From: CBDDHT01 sp965227905
GTDB lineage: Bacteria; Pseudomonadota; Alphaproteobacteria; Rhizobiales; Methyloligellaceae
NCBI GenBank assembly: GCA_965227905.1
Contig: OZ245780.1
Span: forward strand, 620,001-684,000
Direction of reading: 5' to 3'
DNA: 64,000 nucleotides
The position numbers and the translations under genes were made by a program. This document shows, in pieces, positions 51,675 to 59,843 of this stretch (positions are counted from its first letter, which is position 1; every line of letters starts with the position of its first letter). The notes under the pieces were generated by a model. That model had not been told where the DNA came from. It saw only the letters and a program-made list of their open reading frames with translations, and ran no database searches.

Positions 51675-52289
51675 ATGGACCTCATGCGCGGTTCTCCAAC
51701 ATCGTTTATCCCGGCGATGATTGTCGCATGCGTCGGGAGCTTCGCTCTCTGGTCGGCGACCGATGGGTTCGGCGCTTTCACGGCAGAAACAGCACGTCGT
51801 CTGCACGTCGAGCGAGAAAAGGTCGAAATTCCAAAATTCGAATTGACCAACTCCTCTGGTCGTCGGGTTTCGTTGCCGGATGGCAAAGTCACTCTTGTCG
51901 AATTCATCTATACGACCTGCCCCACGATCTGCCAGACAGCCGGCGATGACTTCTTTCGACTGCGGAAGCGCTTGCAGAACGCGGGATTGGGAAAACAGGT
52001 ACAGATGTTGTCGGTCTCCTTCGATCTGGCACGCGACGATAACAGAAGCCTTGCGAGCTATGCCGAACATCATGGCGCGGATGGAAACATCTGGACGGTC
52101 GCACGACCGCGTGCCGACGCCTTGCCATCAATACTGCGGACCTTTGGTGTCACAGTGATCCAAGATGAACTCGGTGGCTTCCAGCACAATACCGCCATAC
52201 ACGTCCTAGATCGGCAAGGACGTCTCGTGGCGATTACGGACACCGATGATATCGAGCGCGCCGCGACGATCGTGGAGTCGTTGATGTGA
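51675..52289 (+). CDS. senC: SenC/SCO1-like copper chaperone
   Basis: About 204 residues with an N-terminal membrane anchor (SFIPAMIVACVGSFALW). Thioredoxin-like SCO fold: EFIYTTCPTICQTAGDDFF carries the CxxxC copper ligands and FQHNTAIHVLD the His. It delivers copper to CuA centres in the periplasm, which fits its place directly after the CuA and CuB subunit genes. Start 51675 or 51684. Overlaps the next gene (GTGA). Confidence 0.88.
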   Translation: MDLMRGSPTSFIPAMIVACVGSFALWSATDGFGAFTAETARRLHVEREKVEIPKFELTNSSGRRVSLPDGKVTLVEFIYTTCPTICQTAGDDFFRLRKRLQNAGLGKQVQMLSVSFDLARDDNRSLASYAEHHGADGNIWTVARPRADALPSILRTFGVTVIQDELGGFQHNTAIHVLDRQGRLVAITDTDDIERAATIVESLM

Positions 52290-52885
52290 GGGCAAAAGCG
52301 CAGATGCAACTCTTATGTGCCGCAGCGCTTTTCGCGGCCTGTGCTGTTTTTCGTACAACGCTTGAGGCAGATCCCGTCACGCATGTGCTCGTGCAACTGC
52401 CTTGCCTGGCGTTTGCCGGTTGGCTCGTCGGCCGTGCGATGCGGGAGATTAGCGCGGATGCATATGCGCTCGCTGATCGTGGCGTGGCCGGCTTGCTCGT
52501 TGCGGTCTTCACAATCGCGTTTTGGATGTTGCCGCGGAGCATCGATGCGGCATTGGAAAGTCCAGTCGTTGCGCTGGCGAAATTTTTCTCCATACCGTTG
52601 CTGATCGGCGTGCCGCTCGCAGTCTGTTGGAAGCAGGTCCACCCGATCGTGCGCGGGTTTCTGAAAGCCAATGCACTTTCGATGTTGGGTGTCCTCGCGT
52701 TCCTCTACACCCATGCTCCGATCCGGATCTGCAACAACTATCTCGTCAGCGACCAGGAACGGCTCGGTTTTGGATTTCTCATTGTAGCATTTGCTCTCGC
52801 TGTCATTTGGGTGGTGCCTTTGTTTGTCGGGAGCCGAGTCAATGATGTAGCGCCCCAATCGTTGCGGCGAAGCTGTTCCGCATGA
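52286..52885 (+). CDS. Orf1-type membrane protein of the norSY-senC cluster
   Basis: 199 residues beginning at a GTG that overlaps the senC stop. About six hydrophobic segments (LLCAAALFAACAVF, VQLPCLAFAGWLVG, LLVAVFTIAFWMLP, FFSIPLLIGVPLAVCW, FGFLIVAFALAVIWVVPLFV). A membrane protein of this size, Orf1, completes the four-gene sNOR cluster; assembly or structural role presumed. It overlaps the following gene by 4 bases (ATGA). Confidence 0.7.
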   Translation: MRAKAQMQLLCAAALFAACAVFRTTLEADPVTHVLVQLPCLAFAGWLVGRAMREISADAYALADRGVAGLLVAVFTIAFWMLPRSIDAALESPVVALAKFFSIPLLIGVPLAVCWKQVHPIVRGFLKANALSMLGVLAFLYTHAPIRICNNYLVSDQERLGFGFLIVAFALAVIWVVPLFVGSRVNDVAPQSLRRSCSA

Positions 52886-53682
52886 CCGTCGATGAGTCTG
52901 TCAGAGGTTTTGCTCAAACAGCCCGAGCAAAGGCCGATTTCCTGCGCAACGACCGAATAGCATTTTTGGTGGCAGCAATGATGGCAGGTGCCTATGTCGG
53001 CATGGGAATTCTGCTCATTTTCAGCGTCGGCCAAGGCGTTGACGCATCCGTCCGACCGATCGTCATGGGTTTCAGCTTCGGCATCGCTCTGACACTCGTG
53101 ATCTTCGCCGGTTCGGAGCTCTTCACGGGCCATACCATGTACATGATGCAAGGCAGGTTGGTTGGCTCGGTTACGACAGGAGAGATGGCAAAGTGCTGGT
53201 CAGCCTCATGGCTCGGTAACCTTGGCGGCGCAGCGGGTTTGGCGCTTCTATTTGTTATTGGAGGTGGCGGCGTCGTCCTAAAGGCTGGCGGCGTGGATCT
53301 CATTCATACCATTGCGGCCAAGAAGATGTCGGGAACCCCTATGGAACTCTTGGCTCGGGCGATGCTCTGCAATTGGCTCGTTTGTCTCGCAATCTGGATG
53401 TCCGCACGCACCAAGAACGACACGGCCAAATGCATATTTGTTTTCTGGTGCCTTTACGCCTTTATCGCCGCTGGCTTCGAGCACAGCGTCGCCAACATGA
53501 CCGTATTCTCCGTCGCCCTCTTCTCCGAACATCCGGAGGGAATCACCTATTGGGGTGCCGCCCACAACTTACTGTGGGTGACGATAGGTAACGCCTCAAG
53601 CGGCGCGATATTCATGGGACTCGCTTATTGGGTCGTTGGCGGCAGGCCTCGACTGCATTCCGGTCCAGAAAGATCCGATTGA
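52882..53682 (+). CDS. nirC: Formate/nitrite transporter family (NirC-like) channel
   Basis: 266 residues, six membrane helices. FNT features: MMAGAYVGMGILLIFSVGQG, AGSELFTGHTMYMMQGRLVG, NWLVCLAIWMS and FEHSVANMTVF with the two conserved His-lined filters. NirC-type members move nitrite across the inner membrane. Coupled to the sNOR cluster by an ATGA overlap, which supports nitrite or a related anion over formate. Confidence 0.85.
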   Translation: MTVDESVRGFAQTARAKADFLRNDRIAFLVAAMMAGAYVGMGILLIFSVGQGVDASVRPIVMGFSFGIALTLVIFAGSELFTGHTMYMMQGRLVGSVTTGEMAKCWSASWLGNLGGAAGLALLFVIGGGGVVLKAGGVDLIHTIAAKKMSGTPMELLARAMLCNWLVCLAIWMSARTKNDTAKCIFVFWCLYAFIAAGFEHSVANMTVFSVALFSEHPEGITYWGAAHNLLWVTIGNASSGAIFMGLAYWVVGGRPRLHSGPERSD

Positions 53683-53701
53683 CTTGGTGCAGAGGCCCTT
53701 G

Positions 53702-54427
53702 ATGTCGTTGCATCGGAACACCGATAATATCTTTGACGATCCGTTTGGCGCCATGAGGGTGAAAAGGGTGACTGATAACGACGATTCGCGAAACGCCGAT
53801 ACCGGTTTGTGGGGCGTTGAAAGCCCGGAAGTCAGTACCTTTGGTGACACAATCTCATTTCGGCTTTCGAAAAATGAGCCGAAGCAGACCGCCTGGCTCG
53901 TAACAGGTTTCTGCGCCCTTCCGATCGGACTGGTCGTGATTTCAAATCTCGTCCAGGGCACAGCGATCGACTGGCTGGAGATCGCTGTTTATGCGGGAAG
54001 TCTCGCGCTTGTCGGCGGTATCTTCTGGTTCGTCGTTCTCAAGGTCCGCATGGATCGCGATGCGCGGATCATCGTCTCGAAAACCCATCTGCATCTGCCG
54101 AAGAAACAGAAGTCGCCGATCCCGTGGTCCAACGTCCGCGCGCTGGAAATCCATAGAGGCTCGGGCAAGTATGGTCGCCACCAGCGAATTCTGGCGGTGA
54201 TGACGAAACATGACGATCGAGCCCAGGTGCCGAAGCGGTCATGGCTCGAACGGATGTATGTCAATTGGTATGGCACATTGCTGACCGAGGAACTGGACCG
54301 CTTGGAAGGCGAGCCCCAGGACGTGTACGGCGCTATCAGCCGCATGGCGCCCCCGGATGTGCTGGCCGCAAGCAGCATTCAGTTTCAAGTCCAAGAAGAG
54401 TCCGTTCCAGACGATGCCGAGTTCTAG
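53702..54427 (+). CDS. Membrane-anchored hypothetical protein
   Basis: About 241 residues. An acidic N-terminal 60 residues, two membrane helices (AWLVTGFCALPIGLVVISNL and VYAGSLALVGGIFWFVVLKV), then a basic cytosolic domain (RMDRDARIIVSKTHLHLPKK, RSWLERMYVNWYGTLL). No family recognised. It follows nirC by 19 bases and may be the last gene of that transcript. ATG 53702 preferred because of AGAGG 7 bases before it. Confidence 0.6.
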   Translation: MSLHRNTDNIFDDPFGAMRVKRVTDNDDSRNADTGLWGVESPEVSTFGDTISFRLSKNEPKQTAWLVTGFCALPIGLVVISNLVQGTAIDWLEIAVYAGSLALVGGIFWFVVLKVRMDRDARIIVSKTHLHLPKKQKSPIPWSNVRALEIHRGSGKYGRHQRILAVMTKHDDRAQVPKRSWLERMYVNWYGTLLTEELDRLEGEPQDVYGAISRMAPPDVLAASSIQFQVQEESVPDDAEF

Positions 54428-54525
54428 AGTTCGCTATTTGGTCTCAGACTTGCCGGTTGCCCCTGCCCGACAGAGAAATGCACGTTTATCTTGAAGCCGC
54501 ACAAGACATGACTCCTTTATGCACT

Positions 54526-55680
54526 TCAAGAATCTGCGGATGCTTTCGTCGCGCCGCTTGTGTGGTCTTTGGCTCTCCATCCGAGGGTCTTTTCGATCAT
54601 TAGCCTGCCGGCTTCCTGGAAACTGCCCGTAACCAGATAAAGCAGACCGAAAGTCGCTCCGATCAGTATCGAGCTCAGCGCAAGTGGTGCGCTTATCGAG
54701 AGCGTGGCCATACCCGAGATGCCCTGGCCGACCGTGCAGCCGAGAGCCGTCACACCGCCAAACCCCATGAGAAAAGCGCCGAGAAGATGGCGACGCATTT
54801 CACGGGCATCGTCGAAGGCCTCAAGCCGGATCTCCCGTTTGGCGACAGCAACGAGAAATGCCCCAACTGCAGTCCCAAGGACCACTCCTATGCCGAAGTC
54901 GATGGTCGATCCAGAGAAGGTCAGGAGATAGACGATCGTCTCTCCTGGAGGCAGAACATAGGACAGGGATTCGACACGCTGCGGATCGAACGCATTGTCG
55001 CCTTGCACGCCGGTCGCCCAGTAACCGCCTGCGACGGCAAGACCGATTGCCAATGCTGCAAGGATGTCGCGGCGACTGCCGCGAAAGACCGGATCGGCAA
55101 AACACCAGAGCCCAATGAGACCTGCGACGGCAATCGCGGTCGGGAGCCAAATATGCTGAACGGCGAGCCCCGTGGCGCCGCTGATCAGATGCGGCAACCC
55201 CTGGCCGTCATAGGCCGAGAGATCAATGCTGAGTGGCTCGATGAGCGTTTCGCGAAGGATGCCGGTGAATCCCCGCGCCGTCATATAAGCCGTCAGCCCC
55301 ATCAATATGAAGACGATGAAGGATTTGAGATCGCCGCCTCCCATTCTGATGAGCGATCCATAGCCGCACGTGCCAACGAGAGCCATGCCGAGGCCGAAGA
55401 GAAGGCCGCCGATAATGGCTCCGGCCCAGCCGAACGTGGGTGTGAGATGAAAACTCTCGCCGATGCGTGCGATATCGGAAACATGCATCGCCTGAACGAG
55501 CAAGGTCGCGACGGCTATCGCCAGAGCCCAGCTTCTCAGGCGCGTTTTGTTACCGGCAAGAACAGCGTCTTCAACCGCGCCGAATGTACAAAAGCGTGCG
55601 CCACGGGCAACAGCGCCCACGACCAGTCCTAGAACTGCGCCGCAGAGCGCCATCATGATTGGCGTCGGCACGTCCAGCAT
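54526..55680 (-). CDS. soxT: SoxT-like YeeE/YedE family sulfur transporter
   Basis: 384 residues, about ten membrane helices in two homologous halves. The conserved cysteines of the YeeE/YedE (TsuA) family are present: RGARFCTFGA, VGTCGYGSLIRMGGG and ALGCTVGQGISG. Family members import thiosulfate or other sulfane-sulfur compounds; SoxT forms in sulfur oxidisers serve oxidation or signalling. Located 53 bases downstream of soxW on the same strand, in keeping with an import step between the periplasmic Sox and cytosolic sHdr pathways. Confidence 0.85.
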   Translation of the reverse strand: MLDVPTPIMMALCGAVLGLVVGAVARGARFCTFGAVEDAVLAGNKTRLRSWALAIAVATLLVQAMHVSDIARIGESFHLTPTFGWAGAIIGGLLFGLGMALVGTCGYGSLIRMGGGDLKSFIVFILMGLTAYMTARGFTGILRETLIEPLSIDLSAYDGQGLPHLISGATGLAVQHIWLPTAIAVAGLIGLWCFADPVFRGSRRDILAALAIGLAVAGGYWATGVQGDNAFDPQRVESLSYVLPPGETIVYLLTFSGSTIDFGIGVVLGTAVGAFLVAVAKREIRLEAFDDAREMRRHLLGAFLMGFGGVTALGCTVGQGISGMATLSISAPLALSSILIGATFGLLYLVTGSFQEAGRLMIEKTLGWRAKDHTSGATKASADS

Positions 55681-55733
55681 CAGCGTCCCTTTTTTTATCC
55701 TGCGCTAGACGGGACGCAGGTCAATTTCGCTGC

Positions 55734-56357
55734 CTACCAAACCTGTGGTTTCAGTCCCTGCTCTTCGAGCTTCTGAAACTTTGCCTGTAGAAAGCGCTGG
55801 AAATTTTCCGTCTTGTAATGCCCTTCATGGACGAACTGCAGCATCGAGATGAAATGGAAGGGTTTGAAATAACCCGGCATTCGAAAAGCTTCGGCCTCGC
55901 GCCCGGTTTTACCTGCAACCGCTTTCGGGTCGGATGGGAAGAAGAGCATCGTCGGTGTGAACACGACGTTCCAGCGCTGCGCGATCGCACGTTCTTCGAG
56001 GGCTTTGCCATCGAAGTCGGTCACTTCCTTGCTGCCCCATAAATTGAGCTGCAGGACAACATAGTTCTTATCCAGATACTCAATGATGGATTTCTTGCCG
56101 AAATTCACCCGATGAAGCTCGCGGCAATAAGGGCAACCGCGCTGTTCGAAGAGGATCGCGAGGTGCTTGCCGGCGGCTGATGCCTCCGCGTGATCTTCTT
56201 TCAAATCCAGAAACGACTGATGAAACCAAGGCTGGGTATAGATGCCGTCATCATCACGTGCAGGCTCCGGTCCATCGGCCGCAATGGCCCCACTCAAACC
56301 GAGGCCGGTGCCGATCAGTGCCGAGCCGGCAAGAAAAGCTCTACGATCAAGGCTCAT
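55734..56357 (-). CDS. soxW: SoxW-type periplasmic thioredoxin
   Basis: 207 residues. A twin-arginine-like leader (LDRRAFLAGSALIGTGLGLS, GAIAAD) exports it. The thioredoxin site is CPYC in EQRGCPYCRELHRVNF, and FTPTMLFFPSD contains the cis-Pro. SoxW-type proteins keep Sox components or the SoxYZ cysteine reduced, fed with electrons by CcdA/SoxV, which is encoded at 59844. First gene of the soxW-soxT pair. Confidence 0.85.
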   Translation of the reverse strand: MSLDRRAFLAGSALIGTGLGLSGAIAADGPEPARDDDGIYTQPWFHQSFLDLKEDHAEASAAGKHLAILFEQRGCPYCRELHRVNFGKKSIIEYLDKNYVVLQLNLWGSKEVTDFDGKALEERAIAQRWNVVFTPTMLFFPSDPKAVAGKTGREAEAFRMPGYFKPFHFISMLQFVHEGHYKTENFQRFLQAKFQKLEEQGLKPQVW

Positions 56358-56566
56358 TTTATATCCTCCCGTTCACCTGTTTTCCTATTAGTGCCGGTGA
56401 ATCGCTGGCAGGCGGAACACGTGATGGTCACGCCTAGTCACATTCAAGTTATCGTATGTGTCTATGCGTAGCACATGATGTACCGGACCGCTACGCTTGC
56501 AGCCTCAAACAAGGCGCAATATTAGCCGATATTCCATCTACAGACATGGTGATCAGGGAGTATTTT

Positions 56567-57037
56567 ATGTCGAAGTCCATCGGTAAGCGGTCGTTTCTCA
56601 TCTTCTCGGGGCTGTTTTTGGGCCTTGCATTTCTAGCGGTTTCCGGACCCGTTCCGGTAGACGCTGGAGAAATGCGGAAGGTGGCGATCCATGTGGATGA
56701 CAATGATCCAAAACGCATGAACATGGCCCTCAATAACATCCAGAATCTCAAAAAATATTACGATAAGAAGGGTCAGAAAGTTCAGATCGAACTGGTGGCC
56801 TACGGACCGGGCCTGCATATGCTGAGAGCCGATACATCACCGGTGAAAGATCGCATCGCGACGATGGCCCTGGAGATCGAGGGACTGCAATTCTCGGCTT
56901 GTGGTAATACGCATGCCAGAATGTCCAAGAAAGCCGGCAAGGATGTCGGGCTTCTTTCTGAGGCGATCAAAGTCCCATCCGGCATCGTTCGGCTGGTCGA
57001 ACTGCAGGAACAAGGCTGGGCCTATGTCAGGCCATAA
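56567..57037 (+). CDS. Exported DsrE/F-like protein
   Basis: 156 residues. Signal or anchor segment FLIFSGLFLGLAFLAVSG, mature DsrE/F-like domain: KVAIHVDDNDPKRMNMALNN, QIELVAYGPGLHMLRAD and LQFSACGNTHARMSK, with one central cysteine in the SACGNT motif. Periplasmic members of this group are common near sox genes; a sulfur-binding role is likely, not proven. ATG 56567 follows AGGGAG by 6 bases. A strong terminator follows. Confidence 0.8.
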   Translation: MSKSIGKRSFLIFSGLFLGLAFLAVSGPVPVDAGEMRKVAIHVDDNDPKRMNMALNNIQNLKKYYDKKGQKVQIELVAYGPGLHMLRADTSPVKDRIATMALEIEGLQFSACGNTHARMSKKAGKDVGLLSEAIKVPSGIVRLVELQEQGWAYVRP

Positions 57038-57076
57038 GCCGAAATAACTGCTAGACCAGAACCGGTTAATCAGTTT

Positions 57077-57108
57077 GAGCGGCGCCAGAGCCTGGCGTCG
57101 CTCTTTTT
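57077..57108 (+). terminator. Rho-independent terminator after the DsrE-like gene
   Basis: GAGCGGCGCCAG, loop AGC, CTGGCGTCGCTC then TTTTT. The stem pairs in 11 of 12 positions. It lies 40 bases past the stop codon of the exported DsrE-like gene. Confidence 0.88.
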
Positions 57109-57262
57109 CAATAGAATGCGGGCAATGGTTTCTGGTTCGTCATCGCCCCTTGTCTATGAACTGTGTCGTACCGATTTAGGGTATAATGACACCGGATGAT
57201 CCTGGTTTTGCTGCAAATGATGCGGTCATTCCAGCTCTCGGCCAACGCCAAGGAGGCATTTT

Positions 57263-57616
57263 ATGAAGTTTTCCCATTCGATCGCGACAGCTTCGATGGT
57301 TACTCTGGGCTTATGGGCGCTGCCGATGACGGCCACGGCGATGCCGGTTGGACCAATGGCGACTGGTATCGACGGGACATCATTGATCCATAAGACATCA
57401 GGTTATGATGGATATGGTTTTGGTATTGAAGGCAAGGGCTGCGGCTTTGGCCATGGCGGCGGGACCGACTATAAGGGCTGCTTCATCTACGAAAAAGGCT
57501 ATCGCAACTATTACGGCTATAGGCCATATCAATATGGCAAAAAGCCATATGGAAAGCGTAACACGTACCAGAATGGCAATGGTTACAAGTCGAAGAACCG
57601 TAAAGGGTATCGCTAG
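57263..57616 (+). CDS. Gly/Tyr/Lys-rich small secreted protein
   Basis: 117 residues. Signal peptide MKFSHSIATASMVTLGLWAL then PMTATA. The mature part has GYGFGIEGKGCGFGHGGGTD with two cysteines and a C-terminal repeat-like YRNYYGYRPYQYGKKPYGKR. AAGGAGG lies 6 bases before the ATG. Low-complexity basic secreted proteins of this sort are often envelope-associated; no function known. Confidence 0.65.
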   Translation: MKFSHSIATASMVTLGLWALPMTATAMPVGPMATGIDGTSLIHKTSGYDGYGFGIEGKGCGFGHGGGTDYKGCFIYEKGYRNYYGYRPYQYGKKPYGKRNTYQNGNGYKSKNRKGYR

Positions 57617-57645
57617 AACCACCCCATGTTTGTGTTAGCCATCGC

Positions 57646-58125
57646 TCAGAAATCGAGCGGTGCATTGTCGACAACTTCTTTCATGACGAAGAATGTTCGT
57701 GTCTGGCGAACACCCGGCAGAGCGATCAGTTGCTCGCCGAGCATCTTGCTGTAGTCGGCAACGTCGCGCACGCGGATCTTCAAGAAATAATCGAAATCGC
57801 CGGCGACCAGATGACAGTCGAGGATGAATGGCAGCTTGACTGTCGCCGCCTCGAATGCGGCAAAGCTTTCCGGCGTTGATCTGTCCAGAACGACGCCCAC
57901 GATCGCAAGCGTACCCCGATTGACACGATAAGGATCGATGACGGCACGGACCGTTCTGACGAATCCCTCTTCGAGTAGGCGTTGCGTTCGGCGGTGGCAT
58001 GTTGCCGGGCTTACGTTCACCTTTTTTGCGAGATCTGCGTTCGTTAGACGGCCGTCCTGCTGCAAGAGCTTCAGAATCTTTCGGTCGGTCCGGTCGAGAT
58101 TTTCTGACATGAGAAATTCTGCCAT
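57646..58125 (-). CDS. acdR: Lrp/AsnC-family regulator, probably AcdR
   Basis: 159 residues. N-terminal helix-turn-helix LDRTDRKILKLLQQDGRLTN with ADLAKKVNVSPATCHRRTQR, then the RAM ligand domain (GVVLDRSTPESFAAFEAATV, LPGVRQTRTFFVMKEV). Divergent from the ACC deaminase gene, the usual arrangement of acdR and acdS, in which AcdR activates acdS. Starts at 58125 or 58110. Confidence 0.85.
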   Translation of the reverse strand: MAEFLMSENLDRTDRKILKLLQQDGRLTNADLAKKVNVSPATCHRRTQRLLEEGFVRTVRAVIDPYRVNRGTLAIVGVVLDRSTPESFAAFEAATVKLPFILDCHLVAGDFDYFLKIRVRDVADYSKMLGEQLIALPGVRQTRTFFVMKEVVDNAPLDF

Positions 58126-58135
58126 GAACTAATAA

Positions 58136-58150
58136 CTTTATGGAATAAAG
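58136..58150. promoter_or_regulatory. Possible Lrp/AcdR operator
   Basis: CTTTAT-GGA-ATAAAG, a perfect 6-bp dyad of 15 bp, close to the length of Lrp/AsnC sites. It lies 11 bases before the acdR start codon within the acdR-acdS intergenic region. Confidence 0.4.
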
Positions 58151-58269
58151 CTAACATGAAGATCGGATATCGGACAGTTTAGTGGAGAATTTTGATCTAT
58201 TTCGAGAGCACCTTCACCGACTCGTAAGCTATGTTTTTGCAGCTTCGAAAAACGAAGGGATGAATCAAA

Positions 58270-59283
58270 ATGCTTGAAGACTTTGACCGCTATCCACTGA
58301 CATTCGGTCCGACGCCAATCGAAAAACTGACTCGTCTATCCGATCGCCTCGGCGGCAATGTCGACATTTATGCCAAGCGCGACGATTGCAATTCCGGTCT
58401 TGCATTCGGCGGCAACAAGGTTCGCAAGCTGGAATACATCGTTCCCGATGCCTTGGCCTCGAATGCCGACACATTGGTGACGATTGGCGGTGTCCAATCG
58501 AACCACACCCGACAGGTGGCTGCCGTTGCCGCGAAACTCGGCATGAAGTGCCGTCTGGTCCAGGAAAGTTGGGTCCCATTCAACGACGCGGTCTATGACC
58601 GTGTCGGCAACATTCTGATGTCGCGCGTGATGGGAGCGGAGATCGAACTGGTCGATGAAGGATTCGATATCGGCATCCGGGAAAGCTGGGAGCGCGCCCT
58701 GGAGGATGTCCGCACCAAGGGAGGAAAGCCATATGCCATCCCCGCAGGAGCATCAGTTCACAAATTTGGTGGTCTCGGATATGTCGCATTTGCGGAAGAG
58801 GTTCGCCGGCAGGAACAGGATCTTGGTTTCACATTCGACTTTGTCATTGTCTGTACAGTAACGGGATCGACCCATGCAGGAATGGTTGTCGGGTTCGCAA
58901 AGGATGGTCGCGCAGATCGCGTTATCGGTATCGATGCATCGGGAACACCGGAGCAGACAAACGACCAGGTTCTCGATATCGCAAGGAATACAGCCGATCT
59001 CGTCAAACTCGGACGTGAGATTACCCAGGACGACATCGTTCTCAAAACCGAATATGCCTATCCTGAATACGGTGTCCCTTCAGATGAAACGAATGCAGCC
59101 ATCCGACTCTGCGCCCAAACCGAAGGAATGATGACCGATCCTGTCTATGAGGGGAAATCGATGCAGGGGCTCATCGACCTCGTCTCAAAGGGCTTTTTCC
59201 CATCGGGTTCGAAGGTCCTCTATGCACATCTCGGTGGGGTGCCTGCGATCAATGGATATAGCTACCTATACCGAAACGGCTGA
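58270..59283 (+). CDS. acdS: 1-aminocyclopropane-1-carboxylate (ACC) deaminase
   Basis: 337 residues, PLP-dependent fold type II. Splits ACC into 2-oxobutyrate and ammonia. The PLP lysine is Lys50 in FGGNKVRKLEY. Residues that separate ACC deaminase from D-cysteine desulfhydrase are present, one position below Pseudomonas numbering: Ser77-Asn78 in GVQSNHTRQ, Tyr293-Glu294 in DPVYEGKSM, Leu321 in AHLGG. AAGGGA precedes the ATG. Divergent Lrp-type regulator gene supports acdRS. ACC deaminase lowers plant ethylene, so contact with plants or algae is suggested. Confidence 0.93.
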   Translation: MLEDFDRYPLTFGPTPIEKLTRLSDRLGGNVDIYAKRDDCNSGLAFGGNKVRKLEYIVPDALASNADTLVTIGGVQSNHTRQVAAVAAKLGMKCRLVQESWVPFNDAVYDRVGNILMSRVMGAEIELVDEGFDIGIRESWERALEDVRTKGGKPYAIPAGASVHKFGGLGYVAFAEEVRRQEQDLGFTFDFVIVCTVTGSTHAGMVVGFAKDGRADRVIGIDASGTPEQTNDQVLDIARNTADLVKLGREITQDDIVLKTEYAYPEYGVPSDETNAAIRLCAQTEGMMTDPVYEGKSMQGLIDLVSKGFFPSGSKVLYAHLGGVPAINGYSYLYRNG

Positions 59284-59400
59284 AACACGGCCTTTGGCTC
59301 AACCCACTCATCGACTCGGCATGAATGCGTGATCCACAGTATGTCTGGTATCGTAGCAAGTTCGTGCGCTGCCGGACCATGAGCTTGGGGAGAATCAGGC

Positions 59401-59829
59401 ATGTTGAAGGACTATTTTGGCGACGTTCGCATCGGACGTCTCGAGACGCCACGGTTCGTGGTGCTTTGGGTGATGCTCGTCGTGTTTTTCGTAATTGTCG
59501 GTCTTCTTCTTGGTGCAGGTATCGGCATTGCGGAGCATATTCTCGGTGGTGATCTGGCGACAGCCCGGGCATCGCTTAGGCAACAACTGGCAATGCCGGC
59601 AGTCATTGCCGTCGCTATCGGTTTCATTCTGTTGGCATTTGCGAAGCTCAACATTGTTGCAAAGCGTGCGCGCGACATCGGACTGCCCGGTTGGCTGACG
59701 GCGATTGTCATTGCTGGACTGGTTGGCGGGGCGTCGCAGCTGGCTCCGGGAGCCTCGGCAGGCGGGCTCGGCATGCTGTTATTGATCGTATTGGCCTTCG
59801 TGCCGACAGATGCACTCCGGCGTGGCTGA
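59401..59829 (+). CDS. DUF805-like membrane protein
   Basis: 142 residues, three to four membrane helices. LKDYFGDVRIGRLETPRFVV at the start and LNIVAKRARDIGLPGWLTAI in the middle are the DUF805 signature (RlrDIG). Family function unknown. GGGGAG lies about 12 bases upstream. Independent of acdS as far as can be told. Confidence 0.75.
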   Translation: MLKDYFGDVRIGRLETPRFVVLWVMLVVFFVIVGLLLGAGIGIAEHILGGDLATARASLRQQLAMPAVIAVAIGFILLAFAKLNIVAKRARDIGLPGWLTAIVIAGLVGGASQLAPGASAGGLGMLLLIVLAFVPTDALRRG

Positions 59830-59843
59830 CATCCAGCTTTGGC

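Noticed and set aside
58270..59283. D-cysteine desulfhydrase as an attractive call in a sulfur locus
   Set aside because: The residues that mark true ACC deaminase (Tyr-Glu in DPVYEGKSM and Leu in HLGG) and the divergent Lrp regulator favour acdS.
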